This document shows positions 20,201 through 35,200 of a stretch of 64,000 nucleotides of DNA, piece by piece. The DNA is taken from contig NC_054702.1 in the NCBI RefSeq assembly GCF_016097555.1, positions 71,888,856 through 71,952,855 on the forward strand, in the 5' to 3' direction. The stretch is from Gigantopelta aegis (Eukaryota > Mollusca > Gastropoda > Neomphalida > Peltospiridae). Every line of letters starts with the position of its first letter. Positions within the stretch are counted from its first letter, which is position 1. The notes below the pieces were generated by a model, which was not told the origin of the DNA, ran no database searches, and worked only from the letters and a program-made list of their open reading frames with translations. The position numbers were made by a program, and so were the translations under genes.

Positions 20201-23200
20201 CTAATTATCACCTTTTAAAATTTTATTCAACAGACAATGTACAAGAACAGGGCTTTTTGGCATTTTACAAGTCACTTCCTGAGGTTTGTATAGCAAGCTG
20301 TTGTGTCTAAGTTTTGGTTTGTACATGTATTTAAATTTACTTTTTGCTGCATGGCATAGATTATGGAAAAAAAGTCTGATACACAGTATAAATTTTAATA
20401 ATTAAAAATATTTGATTTACAAAATGTTCAAGCAGACACTATTCAAGCTACATGTAAAACTTTTCTCTGGCAAGTAGAAATTGCTAGACATTAGTACTGT
20501 TTATTTAAATTACTCTAGTCATAAATCTAGTTTCTTAATTAAAACTCACTAATAGCCAACTAACTGATTGATAATAGTTTCTTAATTAAAATGAAAATTG
20601 CCAGAACTTTGTAACCTGAAAATCTGGATGCAATGGATATTTGAATAAACCAGGTATTAACATATACTTTTCTATGCGTCGGGGACCAATTTCACCAAAT
20701 ATGATATTATCATAAACCTCATTTTGTGTGTGTGCATAAATCTATAACTAAATCACAATGTGTAGGCCTATTACTACTAACAGTTTAACAGTACAAGTTA
20801 TATATTTATTTCATTTTCTTATGTTCTTACAATTTTTTCATAATATGTTTTCTGGATGAAATGGGTGTCAAACACATGACAGGTATCTCTGTTTGCAAAT
20901 GTAAACTTATGTTTTGTGAAATAAGCTCCAAACCTATGTAGATACACAGGGTATCTAGAATTTTTATAAAATCCACTAGTCATGGGATCAGTGATTTAAA
21001 AAATATACTAGCCACAATTAAAATTTCACAAGCCCTACTTTAAGTTAATACAGTTTTACTAACAGTAAATATAATAAGATATGTCACCTAAAGAGGGATA
21101 TAAAAACACTAAGTTTGGGGGTGAGAGTAAGGACAGGATATTAATATTTACAACATAGACTTAAATGCAACATTTGACCAAAAAAAATTCACTAACGGTT
21201 GGGCATGGCAATAGTGGATATTTCCTAGCCCAACATTGAATATCACTAGCCATGGGAGTGGGGCTACCATAATCTAGAAGCCCTGAGATACAGATTTAAA
21301 TCAGTGAACTGTTATGAAGTTTTAGGCAGTGCTTCTATAGTTAGTAATTTTATAAACATTTAATTCTAATGTGCCTATATCTGTGAAGTGTCAAACAAAA
21401 TGGCAAAATAGGCACTTTCAGGGCTAGCTCAGGGTAAACACAAAGTTTTGCCAAATTATCTATTAAACTTCAAAAATGGCTGAAAACCAGTTATTTTACA
21501 ATAAAGTGTACCAAATTTTTTTTCGCCAACTCAAAATAAAATTCGCCAGTTTTCAAAATTCACAATTGGCGAATTCAGCGACTGTCAGAGCTAGCCCTGA
21601 CTTCATAAAGGCAAGGTATATTTTTTCACATGATATATATATATTGTCATTTGATGATGGTCGTGTGTGCGTGTTACACTGCACTTATTTTTGGTTGTGA
21701 CCCCTAGTATCACTGCTTACTGTTCAAATAAGACCTAATTATTTTTGAATAATCAGCTACATTGTGGTCTTCACATATTTGTAATACATAGATTTTATAT
21801 TTGAAGAGGTGAGCTGTTGTTTATTATTGATGATGATCAATATTTTATCGCCATGTTGCTTAATCAATTTAGTATATATGGATTTTGATGAAGCCATCTG
21901 TTTGCATTGTGTCAAAACAAACTTACCTTGAAACGGCATGTTGTCATAGTAAATAATACAGTATTGGCTAATTACAAGGAGCTGTCCATCTGCTATTTAC
22001 AGGTAATTGCTAAATCAATACTTATCTATATTTTTGTGTATATGTTCTGTGTTGCTGACATCTTTGAAAAAAACAAAAACATATTAGGTGGTGGAAATTA
22101 TAATTAATGGTGCAGTTTGGTAATTATTGTTTGATGATTCATGTATGTAGACAAATTCAAAATGAAGCAGAATAAAATTTGCTAAATTGTAAACTAGTTT
22201 GTTGATTCTCAAAATAGGTTTTAGAGATATTTAACTTTGAGTTTGTGAACAATAGTTTACACCCTGGATGTTTAGAAAGTCTTTGTTGTCTAGTTAAAAT
22301 AACAACAAGTGAATGTCTAGTTTTACATAACTTAGTTTTTGTTTGCATGTTAATTTTTGGACATTATCTAGGGTAATCTGAATCAAATCAGCTCACTAGA
22401 CCATTGTGCAAATTAAATGAAATGGGTTACCTGAATTGTGATTGCATATTTTCAATTATCTAAGCTCTGCATGTTACCTAAGTGTACGTCTTAGGTTAAA
22501 CTTTGTGGTAACTGTTTATCAGCTTATAACTGTTACATACAAAATATTAACAAGTTTAAATCTTGAAGCAGAAAGGTTAATTATAAAAAGGTAGTATAGC
22601 TTAAAATCTTTGTAATCACATGTATTTGTATGGGACAACCTTAAATTGATCATATATTTTTTAATTGCATGTATATTAACTATATCAATTTGTTTTTACA
22701 TTTTCAGAAGCCGAACACAACATGTAGATTTTTTGACAGAAATGTAAGTCCTGGTTTTATATACATATTCAGTTGTTTTAAATTCCTATATTATGTGGCT
22801 TTAATACAATTTTCTTTCCATTTGTATATTTCATTGCATTCCAATCAGCTGAACAGTGATTTTTTTCTTCTTCTTTTTCCCCCAGTCATATCTACATTTC
22901 TGCAAATTCAAGGAAATTCGCATTTATGAGTAGAGTTTAAAAAAATTTTTTAAAAAAAATACCAGAAATGATAAATAACGAAATTATCAATGATATGTAC
23001 CCAAATAATTCAAACATTCAAAACTAAAGAAAATATTAAAAATGTATTTGTGTTAAATTATGCAACCAGCTGTTATTTGGAGTTTTTATTATTATTATTA
23101 TTGTTGTTGTTTGGGTTCTTTCTGTTTCAGTCCCCTAATGGTCCAACTAGGGTGGATTATAAGTTCCGTCTCTGTCCTTCTGTCACACATAGTTTTCCTG

Positions 23201-26200
23201 ACATATTTTTTCACAATGCCTCAATATACTGAGCTGAAATTGGAAGCAGGGGGCAAGTGGTGCATGTGCTGCCCCCCCCCCCCCCCACACACACACACCT
23301 TTCAGATATTTGCTTTATAATAGTGTAAAAGTGTGTAAATATAAAAGTGTACCCCCCACTTTTGGCAATTTCCTACGCCACTGGTTATGGCCCTTGAACC
23401 AAGGAGATATAAAAAGTTATTTTCCTGACTTTTTCCAATGACTGAAGATGGAATTTTGTAAAGAAAATGTATCTTTATCATGTGTTGTTAAAATTTTAAC
23501 TTTTATGGTGATTTACCCATATTTCACAGAGTTATAGCCCTTGAACCTAGGAGATACAAACATTTGTTGGGCCCAGTACAGGAAATGTATTGCTTTAGCG
23601 GTACTCTCAGAATATTCGGGTTTTTATTCGTTTATTTTAAATTATGATATTTGTTGCATGTTGGCTAAATCATTATTACATAATATTTAGGACAAACAAA
23701 GTCATTGGTTAATAATTGCAAAATTGCCTAATAACATGGTGTATTAAATCAGTGAGTGATACTTCCTCGGTGAAAAAAAGAAGAGACAAATATATTCTCC
23801 ATTATGAGTGATTGCTGGAATAATAAGCATAAGAATATTACATGCCTGGGCTCATACTGGAACACATTTTGGTTTAGCCAACTTTGAGATGTGTAGAGTA
23901 TTTCCGTAAACAGTTTTAACAAAATATATGGTTAATTTAAAGAAAATTTTATTAGCCAAAGCCACTTGGTGTAAAACTAATTACTAGTTGGCTAATTTGG
24001 CAATGGACAGGGTAAGCCCTGACATGCAGATGCTGTATGGTACATGTAATTGTACCAATAATTTGTGTTTCAGGAATACTACACGGCTCATGGGCAAGAT
24101 GCTGTGTTTGTGGCTAAAGAAGTCTTTAAAACGTCGGGAGTCATTAAGTACTTGGGTTCAGGTAACAACTTTTGATTCTGCTCATATAAGTTAAACACTT
24201 GCCTCTAGTTGTGACTGTGGATTGATTGTAGACACTGACTAAAACAAGGCGCTGAAATGCACGACTCAAACATAAACAGGTCTTCTAGAATTGTTAATAA
24301 AATCCACTAGCCATGGGATCAGTGATTTAAACAAATTACTAGCCATGATTAAAAATTCACTTGCCTTACTTTAAGTAAATATAATTTTATTGATAAGAAT
24401 AAATCAGATATGTCATCCAAAGAAGGAGCTCTAAAACCTTTAGATTTGAGGGGATAGGGCAGGATATTCATATTTACAAAATAAGACTTAAATGATATAT
24501 TTGACAGCTTTATATTCACTAGCCGTTGGGCAAGGTAATAGTAGTTATTTACTAGCCCAACATTGAATATCAATAGCCATGGGAGTGGGGCTACCATAAT
24601 CTAGAAGTCCTGTTAAGAATTTGTTAGCAACAGCAGGGAACATTTAGAGATCGCTACACAATTTTAAAACATCAAACAGTAATTATTAATCAATTTTTAA
24701 TTGACTAGAAATGTCACCAATCAAGATTTTGAAAACAAAATGTTCCCTGAACAGTAATTTTGAAAGGCTTTGCCATGGGCATATTGCTCACCTACATAAT
24801 TTTTAACCAGTAATGACATAACCAAATGGTAAAGCGCTCTCTTGGTGCACAGTTGGTTTAGGATCAATCCCCATCGGTGGCCCCATTGGGCTATTTCTCA
24901 TTCCAGCCAGTGCTCCACGACTGGTGTAACAAAGGCCATGGTATGTACTATCCTGTCGGTGGGATGGTGCATATAAAAGATCCCTTGCTGTTGATCGAAA
25001 AGAGTAGCCCATGAAGTTGCGACAGCGGGTTTCCTCTCTATATATATCTGTGTGGTCCTTAACCATATGTCTGACACCATATAACAGTAAATAAAATGTG
25101 TTGAGTTAAATAAAACATTTCCTTCCTTCGGTGCCACCATTAAGTTCAGCCCAGGGAATTTTGTACCTTTCTTAAGGTTGGTAGGTACTGGGTTCGCAGC
25201 CTGGTACTGGCTTCCAGCCAGAGCAAGTTTTAATGACTCGATGGGTAGGTGTAAGACCATTACGCCCAGGGAAGTTTGTACCTTCCTTTCAATTAGTTCA
25301 TATTTCTGTTCTTGAATCAGAGTAGAGTGCCTCAGGTGTTTGTGTCGTAGCGTTCATTCAGTGGACCCATTCTCCTGTCCTAACCAGTGCGCCACAACTG
25401 GTATGCGTTGTCCTGTCTGTGGGAAAGTGCATCTAAAATATCTGTTGTTGCTAATGGGGAAAAACAGCCTCAGTGGTATCATGGTTAAGTCATCGGACAT
25501 ACGGTTGGTAGGTACTGGGTTCACAGCCTGGTACTGGCTTCCACCCAGAGCAAATTTTAACGACTCGGTAGGTAGGTGTAGGACAACCACACCCTCTTTT
25601 CTCTCATTGACCACTAACAACTAACCCACTATCCTGGACAAACAGCCCTGATAGCTGAAGTGTGTGTCCAGGATACTCTGCTTGAATCTTAATTGGATAT
25701 AAGCACGGAAAGAAACTGAAATGAATTAATGAATGAATGGGAAAATGTATCAGGGTTTCCTCAAAGGCTTTGTCAAAAACTACCAAGTTAATAAATTAAT
25801 GTACTCTAGTGGTGTGATTGAACAAAACAAACTGTTTGAATTTGATTTGACATTTTTCAGGCAGTCACAAACTGGAATCTGTTGTCCTCAGTAAGATGAA
25901 CTTCGAGTCACTTGTTCGTGATCTGCTGTTGGTGAAACAGTACCGAGTGGAGGTCTATAAAAACAAGGGCGGTGTCAAAAACAATGACTGGACTGTGGCA
26001 TACAGGGTACTACATTCTTACTGAAACCATTCTGTTTTAAACATTTTATAGGTGCTAGGTCTGGCCAGTCATACATGTAGACCTGATTTCTGATTGGTGG
26101 TTCAATTACAACTTCAGGGCTCCTAGAATTTTTACAAAATCCACTAGCCATGGGATCAGTGATTTAAAACATTTACTAGCCACGATTAAAAATTCACTAG

Positions 26201-29200
26201 CCCTACTTTACTTTAAATTAATACAATTTTACTAAATTATAGTAATAATAAGATGTCACCTAAATAGGGAGATAGAGCTTAAAAACACTAATACTGGGAG
26301 TTTGGGGTGAGGGGCAGGATATTCATATTTACAAAATACACTTGACTGCAACATTTGACCAAAAAAATTCACTAGCCATTGGGCATGGCAATAGTAGTTA
26401 TTTACTAGCCCAACATTGAATATCACTAGCCATGGGAGTGAGGCAACCATAATCTAGAAGCCCTGGACTTACATTTTCAAATTTGTTTGAGAAAGATGTA
26501 ACTGAACTTGACATTTTGTGTTAATGATTCACATACATGCAATTGTTAATGACGGATCATTATAAACCAAGTTTATCTAAGATAGTTTAAGGTTTAAATG
26601 TCTCTTGTATAAACCCGATATAAGAAAACGGGCTGTAATGTTTTAACCTGTATTTTATTTTAGAACTTTGGTTTAAATGTTGTATATTACCACAATATAT
26701 GGTAAAGAATCAGTTGACATATATATATAAACCTCTCCATATACAACATGTAGTAATAAAAGTAAAACATCTAAATATTGCTAAAACATGTAAAATAATA
26801 AAAACAAGTTATGTGGTTCAAATTGTTTGAGGTGGGGGTTTTTTCTTTTTCAGGCATCGCCAGGAAATTTGACCCAGTTTGAAGAAATTCTCTTTGGTAA
26901 CAATGACATGGCTGCGTCTGTGGGTGTTATTGCCGTCAAACTGGGATCTGATGGTGGACAGAGGGTAAGAGTGCAGAATTTGAGAGTTTACAAGGAGTAA
27001 TCTCCCCTTCAGTGTTCCACATTAAAATTTTAACTCACCTGCTCAGAATTGGAATATTTTTATCCTTGTGAAAGCAGCACTCTTCTTAAATATGTCATGA
27101 CTTACATTGTAAAACATGACATGACTTACATTGTCAAACATGACATGACTTACATTGTAGGTAGGTGTAAAATGTGGGGATTTTTCATTCAGGTTTTTGA
27201 CATGCAAATAAATTTAACATTTTGAATGTTATGTGTATTTGATCGAGATTAATGTCTGACCAACTTATTTGTATTTCTACAACTTAAAAACAGTACATCA
27301 AAAAGGTATAATCTACTGTGCCTTTTATTTTTTATATCATATTTGTTAGGCATGTACAGGTATTATTAGATAGTATTCTTAACTTCTTTTATGTTTAAAA
27401 TTTATAAACTTTTTGAATTGCTTGTTTAAAATTATTTTTCTCCTCAAAATAATGATTATGATCTACATACATGTTTTGCTTTCAGTTAGTTGGAGTCGCT
27501 TATGCAGATGCCACATTGAGAAAGTTCATGATCAGTGAATTTACAGATAATGACCAATTTTCAAACCTGGAGGTAAATATTTTTGTAATTTGTTATAAAA
27601 TTATATATACACTACAGTCTAGTGTTGGGGAATCAGTTGGAATTTCATAATCAGTTTACACCAATTGTCACGGGGATCCTATAATACCTGTAACTGAATA
27701 AAACACGATTATCCAAATCTCTCTCCAAACTGTATATCTATTAGATCTCTCTGTAACAGGCAGTTATACCCGCTGGCTCGTCTAGGTATGATCAGAGATA
27801 AGATCTTATATAAAGTATATATTATTATAGCACGTTTAGTTCACTAGAAAACACAACAAATACACAATACACTTTGGAATCTGTATTAACCTACGCTAAC
27901 AAATGTACTGCCGCAGTAGTTAATTAACAACAACAATATAATAACAACCCAGAACTGATCACTTAATTAGTTAATCTCTAGGTGTCTAGTTTACACAATA
28001 TTCTAATCACTTCACGGTAATACAACCCACACACGTGTGATANAACTCTATTGAGAAACGCTGCCAGGGGAACTTAATTAATAAAGGAATTACAACTCTA
28101 TTCCTAACTGGTTAATTTTTAATTAACCCTAACTACTCCTTCAATAACCTTGTAAAACAGACTTAATACTGGTACCTATCACAATAAAGACAATAACCTA
28201 CAGTTTACCTAGGTCCTCTAGGATGACTGGATAATCTTTTTATAATTATTTAGGACAGTGAGCCTACAGATTACTGCGTCAGATGACCGGCAGCACCGTC
28301 TAAATAATATTGGTATAATACAGTATTAAAATATTTAAAGTCACATCAATCACATCAAGGTTATACAACAGAGCAGAAATAATATATAATTACCACGTCC
28401 GGGCTGAACTCATATATTTCGTTCAGTGGACGACGTCCGTTTCCCCTGCAGCCTTCCTATGTTTCTCCCCGATATCTCTAAAACCCTAGCTATTTATCAT
28501 AAACCCGAATATTGCCTGGGGGTACAACGCGGTCCTCCCCCTATCAAGTGGTATTTCCACAGCGACCACGCCGGCATTTTTTTCTTAGATCGTCAGACTT
28601 ACTGGCGCCTAGTCGCCAAAATCACGGTCGTCGAAACCGCACTCGCAGAGGTATTACGTAACTACTGGCCACATGACCTCCACAACTGGACTAAGTGCAT
28701 ATTGGGATGCACGGTCGCGCGAAGGTATTATATAACAAGGTGCCCACCTGGACTAAGTGCATATTGGAACTGCACACGGCCCTCTAAAACAATTAATATC
28801 GCCACAGGCGAAAACAAAATTAAGAGCATGTTCCGTCACACCAATCGATCGACTTTCGATTACACAATCGGTTAGAATTTCATAATCAGTTTACACCAGT
28901 CGATCGACTTTCTATTACACAATCGGTTAGAATTAAATGAAAATAAGAAGGGTTTGAATTATAAAAAAAATAAACATTACAAATTATTTTACCTTTAATA
29001 ATAATTTCATATTTTTTTTGTTTATGTGCACACATAAAAACAAACACTAACCTCTACATATTTACATCAATTTCATTATTTTAACTGGAGGGACAATTAC
29101 AGTAGACATTTTCTCAAACATTTTTATAATTGATCATCATATTTGATAGGCTAAAAAGTTGATTGACTTTTTGTGGGAGATGGAAATTTTCAGGATTTTG

Positions 29201-32200
29201 TTTTTTAATTCCATATTTCGGCACTATTTTTGCCCTTATACTGTGATATAGAAAGCTCCCAGGAACACTAGACTAAAGTTTTTGTATGGTTTTGTTTTGT
29301 CCCATGTTATTTTCATCCTCCTTATAACAATAACTTGTCTTTAAAAGCCACATGTTCTGGTTTGACTACTCAGTAAATATAAATGAGAGTGACTGTACAG
29401 CTAAGATCTGCAATCTTTACAGGCATTAATTGTCCAGCTTGGTCCCAAAGAATGTGTTTTGATGGCTGGTGATCTGACAGGTGACGCTGGAAAACTAAAA
29501 CAAGTTATAGAACGAAGTGGTCTCTTGGTCTCGGAAAAGAAACGAAGTAAGTATTGTTTTCGCTGTTTGTGTGTGTCTACTTAGGTTTTTCTTTTGACTA
29601 AACCATTGTTTTTATAACTCTTAATGTTACAAGAATGTGACAGCAGAAAGAAAAGTTAATTTTGTGCACACCAGTTTCAGAACAAATGTGTTTTCTTAAA
29701 AGAATTGATGAATATATAATTTATTCACATACCATTTTGAAATGTTTGATGTAAATCATGAAATATCAGCTACCTAATTTGATTTATTTCTGATCAAAGA
29801 TCTATTAGCAAACTATACATTTGATGAAGCCGGCTAAGTTATTATGTTAGATACTGTTTCTTGTGTATGGATTGTTATGAAATATCAACATTTGGTGTAG
29901 TCTTGCTATTCCTGATTTACAGTATGTATTTAACAGATGTATGAGTTTTGGGAAGTGTCATTTACATGTCATATTAAGTGATACTAAACATCTAAAAATG
30001 GTCATGTAACAAACCTCTAACCAGACAATGAAATATGTTTATTCTGATTTAGTATATACCTCTTATTTTCTCTTTGTTTAGCTGTACATTTTTGCCATTG
30101 ATCATGTCTTGTTTAATTTATGCAGATGACTTCTCCAATAAGGATAATGTTCAGGATTTGAACCGATTACTCAAGTTTAAGAAAGGAGACCAGCCAAACT
30201 GTGCAACAATGCGTAAGACTTTTAGGGTTTCTGTTTATACACAGTTTTTTACATCTGCTCCATGTATACTAAAAACAAATTGTATTGGGGCTACTAGTCA
30301 TATGGGAAAATTGTCCTCAAATCATTTGTTTTCTATAGCCATTACCTGTCCTCAAACAAGTGCACCTCCCCCCACGCAAGTGGTCTGGTCCAAACATCCC
30401 AACAGCCAATGGGATGGCCTAAATTCTTCTACTGCATACTTCTCTCTAGTTCCGGTCACATGACTATAACTTCCATCTTTTTCTCTTCGCTAAAGGGTCT
30501 GGACGTCCTTTTGCTTGGCTCTGTTTGGAGTCGACTTTTATAAGACCTTTGGTTTTGTATTCGTGTTTGGGTGAAATGTTTTTCACCTTCGTTTTCATTA
30601 GCTTTCGTATGTTCTTTTCGCGTATTTCGCTTGACTTTCCAAGCGCTTAATTACATGAAATGTTGTTTATATTGCCGGTTGTCGTGTCGGACGCCATTTG
30701 AAAAATGGTGTCTGTGTTGACTGGCTTTGTGTTTGGGTGAAATGTTTTTCACCTTAATTTTCGTTAGCTTTCGTATGTATTTCGCGTATTTCGCTTGACT
30801 TGCCAAGTGTTAATTACATGAAATGTTGTTATATCGCCGGTTGTCGTGTCGGACGCCATTTGCAAAATGGCGTCTTTATTACCGGCTTTGTATTTGTGTT
30901 ATGGTTGGTTTTTCTTTCTTTTCACAGATTGAAAAATTACTATTATCATATCTGATAATGTTCAGGCGACTAGTTCGAGCGTGTTACGCTGCAAGAAGTT
31001 AGTGCCGGCGGCGACCCACACGACTTATGTCCAGGTTGTCGTGTTCGTGTGGCCTCACTTCTAGATGCGACCTTTGTGCGGGCTTGTCTGATGTCGAGTT
31101 CGCGGCTTACCTGAAGGTGGTGTCAGCGAGGACCAAGAAGGTGGAATCTTCGAGGACCAAGAAGGTGGAATCTTCGCCTTCGATTGCTGACTCCGTGGCA
31201 GAAGTGTTACGTTCAATTCTACCGACCATGCTGGAAGAAACAATGGCGTCAATGGCGACCTTACCCAAACCGGCGGGTTCGGGATCAGGTCCGGTTCCAG
31301 TCCCCTCTTCAGGGGGTGCGGCTTCTTCAGCTCCACCGATACCTAAGACTTCGGATGACAGGCCTGCGGTCTCTACGCAGCCCTCTAAGAAGCCGGCTCA
31401 TTCAGATAGACGCTCCACGGATTCCAAGGCTCACCGATCTTCGGCGGGGAAGTCCTCTTCGGCGTATCGGAGCCAGGACCGTAGCCGTTCCACATGACCT
31501 GTATGGCTCCCTACGGGTTCCACAGATCGTCAGCGCCAACCTTCAGTTGATGTGGCTTCCAAGGCCTCCGAGGGCTAGACGGGACCATCCACGGTCCGGT
31601 TAACCGGCGGCTTCCAGTATGGTACATCGATTGACCTGTGCTCGAGTTCTACGAGACTTGGTGATGAAGCGCCTGCGGCATCTGTCATTGAAGAGCCCGA
31701 CTCTACGGACCATATGACTATGAGGGATTGCTTGGCGGCCGTCTACGACATGTTGCCGTCCTTGCCACATCCAACGACGATGTGGTCATCCGTTCCTTGG
31801 TATCCACACGGAACCGCCCACGGTCCGGTTCTCCGGTATCTCCATCGGGCCATGACCAGAGCGACTGGCTTGTTCACGGGTGCTACGTGACTTTCTGATG
31901 ATGTATCGGTTCTTGCGGTGCTGGAAGATCTGGATGCGGCGGACCACCTGTCACTGAGGGATTGTCTGGCTGTCATATCTGATATGCTACCGCCGCTGGC
32001 TCATCCACCTGTTTCAGCCAAGAAGGGTCCGGTTTCGATGATCGCCACGTAGGTTCCACCGGCAGATGTCACAATTCGATCGTTGGCTGCCACAGGCCCC
32101 TGTCGGTTTACACGGCTACCAGTAACCGGCCCGTGCGGATCGTTGTTCCAGCAAGCAGACGGAGCCCTGTAACGAACTGGAAGATTGCTGCGTCATCGGC

Positions 32201-35200
32201 TCACCGTTCGGTACCGTCGTCCTGTGATCGATCGAAGTGGTCCCGTGATCGATCGAAGTGGTGCAGCGTCCAGGGTTACACCGGCTCCTGACGGGACCGT
32301 CCACGGTCCGTGTTTCCGATTGCAGCCAGTACATTGGATTGAAGTGCTTGTGCCAGGTTACTGACTGATTTTCCAAATGATGCGTCAGCACCTTCCGTTA
32401 CAGAAAATCCGGACGCAGTGACCCACATGGCTGTGACTGATTGTCTCCCGTCTTCAACCTATCCTTCAACGGTGTGGCGCCGGCTTTGGATGACACTGTT
32501 TCCGGCGGGACCAGACGTCTTCCTAGAACTTACAGATTGGCACGTCCTGTCGATGGCTTCAGTTCAGCGTACATGTACATGGAGACCATAACTCCTCATG
32601 TGCAGGATGCCAGAGGATATGCCTTGTTCCAGCCGTCGACTTTGATGTTGGTCTACCTTATATCTTCCGTGACGTAGATGTGCACTACGATTGCACACTA
32701 TCGTCAACCGACTTGCCTGAAGCGATCCATTCTCGACTTTCAGCACAAGCCGGTAATCTTGGCAGACCTATGGTCTACATACGGCTCTTTGCCGTGAAGG
32801 GGTTCGACATTACAAGCGTTCCGGGTTAGTGACGAAGACAGTCTACTGGTCCGGTCACTTGTGTTGAGATCCCGTGCACCGATGTTCGAGGAAGGTTCAG
32901 CGACATTCGGCAGATCTTTCTCTATATCCGGTGGCGATGCAAGACAGTCGCTACTTCCGCTGGTTCCGGAAGATATCCAGTTGCCATCGCATGGTACGGG
33001 GATCATTGCGGCTTATCAACTCACTGACGTTCACTGTTGTTACCGCCAGAGTTCGTGACCGATGCTGTCTAGATGGTCTCTGCTGCTGTTTCGCACCGGG
33101 TGGTGTGACGACCGTGGATTTTAGCCAGTTGCTGTTTTGCGTTGCTTCACTTCCAGGTATATCGGGCATGTAGCGTAGCGAGTTGCTACGCTGTCTTGGC
33201 TCTTGCCTGTATCACGGGGTGGCTGTTTCCGATGTCTTGATTCCTGAATCACTCTATTACTGTTTCATGAAGTATCATTGCAAGAGTAATTTTGACGTCG
33301 GCGCAACATTTGACTCTTAGAGGTCGCAGTATCCAGTTTGTTTCTGAATCCATGCATTCAGTACAATAACGCAGATTTGCTGATCCGGTTACCAGTCGCC
33401 TTGCCGTCCAGTCCCTGTTGGTGGCTGTGGTTTCCAGATGAAGCCGATCTACCCATCAGCCTGTTGGAGATGTTGGCAGTTACGTCATCCTTCATTGGCG
33501 AGAGATGCCGTTAGGCGCCTCTCTCATGGTAGCCACAGACTACCACCGCAGTGGCTTATATCAACTGTCGGGGCGGAACCCACTCCAGCAGTCTGCTGCA
33601 GTTGACTTATCGTCCCTACAAGCTGGTTGACGAGATTCCGTTGCAACTTCGGGCTCGCCATATTCCAGGGGTTTCCAATGTACTAGTCAACACACTGTCT
33701 CGGCCGTTGTCTCCACATCCGACGGAATGGATGCTCCATCCCGAAGCATTTCGATGGGTGTGCGACAGACTTTGCACACCAAACATCGATCCTTTCGCCA
33801 CACGATTCAACCATCAGCTGAGGGTTTACGTGTCTCCGGTGCCGGATCCCGAAGCTCTGGATCTCGACGCATTGGCCATCAGCTGGGAACAGATGGACGC
33901 ATACGCTTTTCCTCCAGCAATCCTCCTTCCATGGGTGCTTCAGAGGTTTCAGCTGTACCATTGTCGCCTGTTACTCATTGCTCCGATGTGGCCATCCAGG
34001 ATGTGGTATTCAGATCTAATACGTCTTGCCGATCCACATCCTTTATCGCTGCCAGACTGGGATCATCTGTTGCTGCATCCCACGTCAAGACTATACCATC
34101 CACATCCGCAGTTGTTCCAACTGCACGCGTGGACTGTATCTCCAAGAGTTTGAGGAAGAAAGGTTTTTCTTCACAGTCTACGGCGGCCATTTTGAAAGCG
34201 CACAGATCATCTACTACTGCGGCTTACAACGTCAGATGGCTTTGTCTTCACCGATGGTGTGTCCGGCAAAAACTCAACCCTCAGACGATTCAAATACCTC
34301 TTCTTGCTGATTTTTTGCTGTATCTGCGGACCACTTTACGATTGAAGGGGTCTACCAACGCTGGGTACGTTTCGGTCATCGCTACTGTTCGTGATGTCAC
34401 TACTGGAACGAAGTTATCAGGTATTCCTGAGATCCATAAGATGATCAAAGGGTTTCGCCTTGAAGATCAAGTACACCGGTTTCGGCCACCAAGATGTTAC
34501 GTGTTACGAGCGTTATTGACCGCACCTTATGAGCCGATCGAATCCTCTTCCCTGCAAGACTTGACGCGGAAGACGGTGTTTTTACTCGGTTTCGCCACAG
34601 ATGCCCGTGTCTCAGAACTCCATGCTCTTGATGTAGACTTGGTACGTTTTCACCGAGATCGGCGTGCAGTCAACTTGGGGTTACTCATGAACTTTGTTGC
34701 AAAGAATCAGTTACCAGACCAAGCGCCTCGTTCGTATGTTGTGCAGGCCCTCTCCTCTATCGTTGGTCCAGCGGACGTTGAGGACTTGGCGTTGTGCCCT
34801 GTTAGAGCCCTGCACCAGTACATCGAGAGGACCAGATCTTTTCGACAACATCGCAAAAGACTTTTCCTCTCCTGTAACCAGAGTCGGTTGAGGGATCTTA
34901 CCAAGAACACGGTGGCCACCTGGATCCGGTCTTCTATCCTGACCGCCTAACAGAAGGAGGGTTTACCTGCTCCGTCTGCTTCTAATCCGCATGAACTCCG
35001 TGCCTTGGCTGCCACGATGTCCCTGCACTGCAACACACCCATTCAGCACATTATCACTGGTTGGTTCTGGGCTACGGACTCCATCTTTGCCAACTATTAT
35101 CTGAGGGATGTCTCCACAGAAGACGTTGAGGGGTTCCATCATCTGGGTCCGGTTGTTGCTGCACAGACTCTGTTGAATACAAGCCGTCCTCGTCGCCGTT

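Noticed and set aside
21476-21700. Open frame beginning [11 protein letters not shown].
   Set aside because: It runs through a hAT-like MITE and has no recognised similarity.
28426-28875. Open frame of 149 codons.
   Set aside because: It lies inside the solo LTR, has no recognisable domain and crosses the LTR end.
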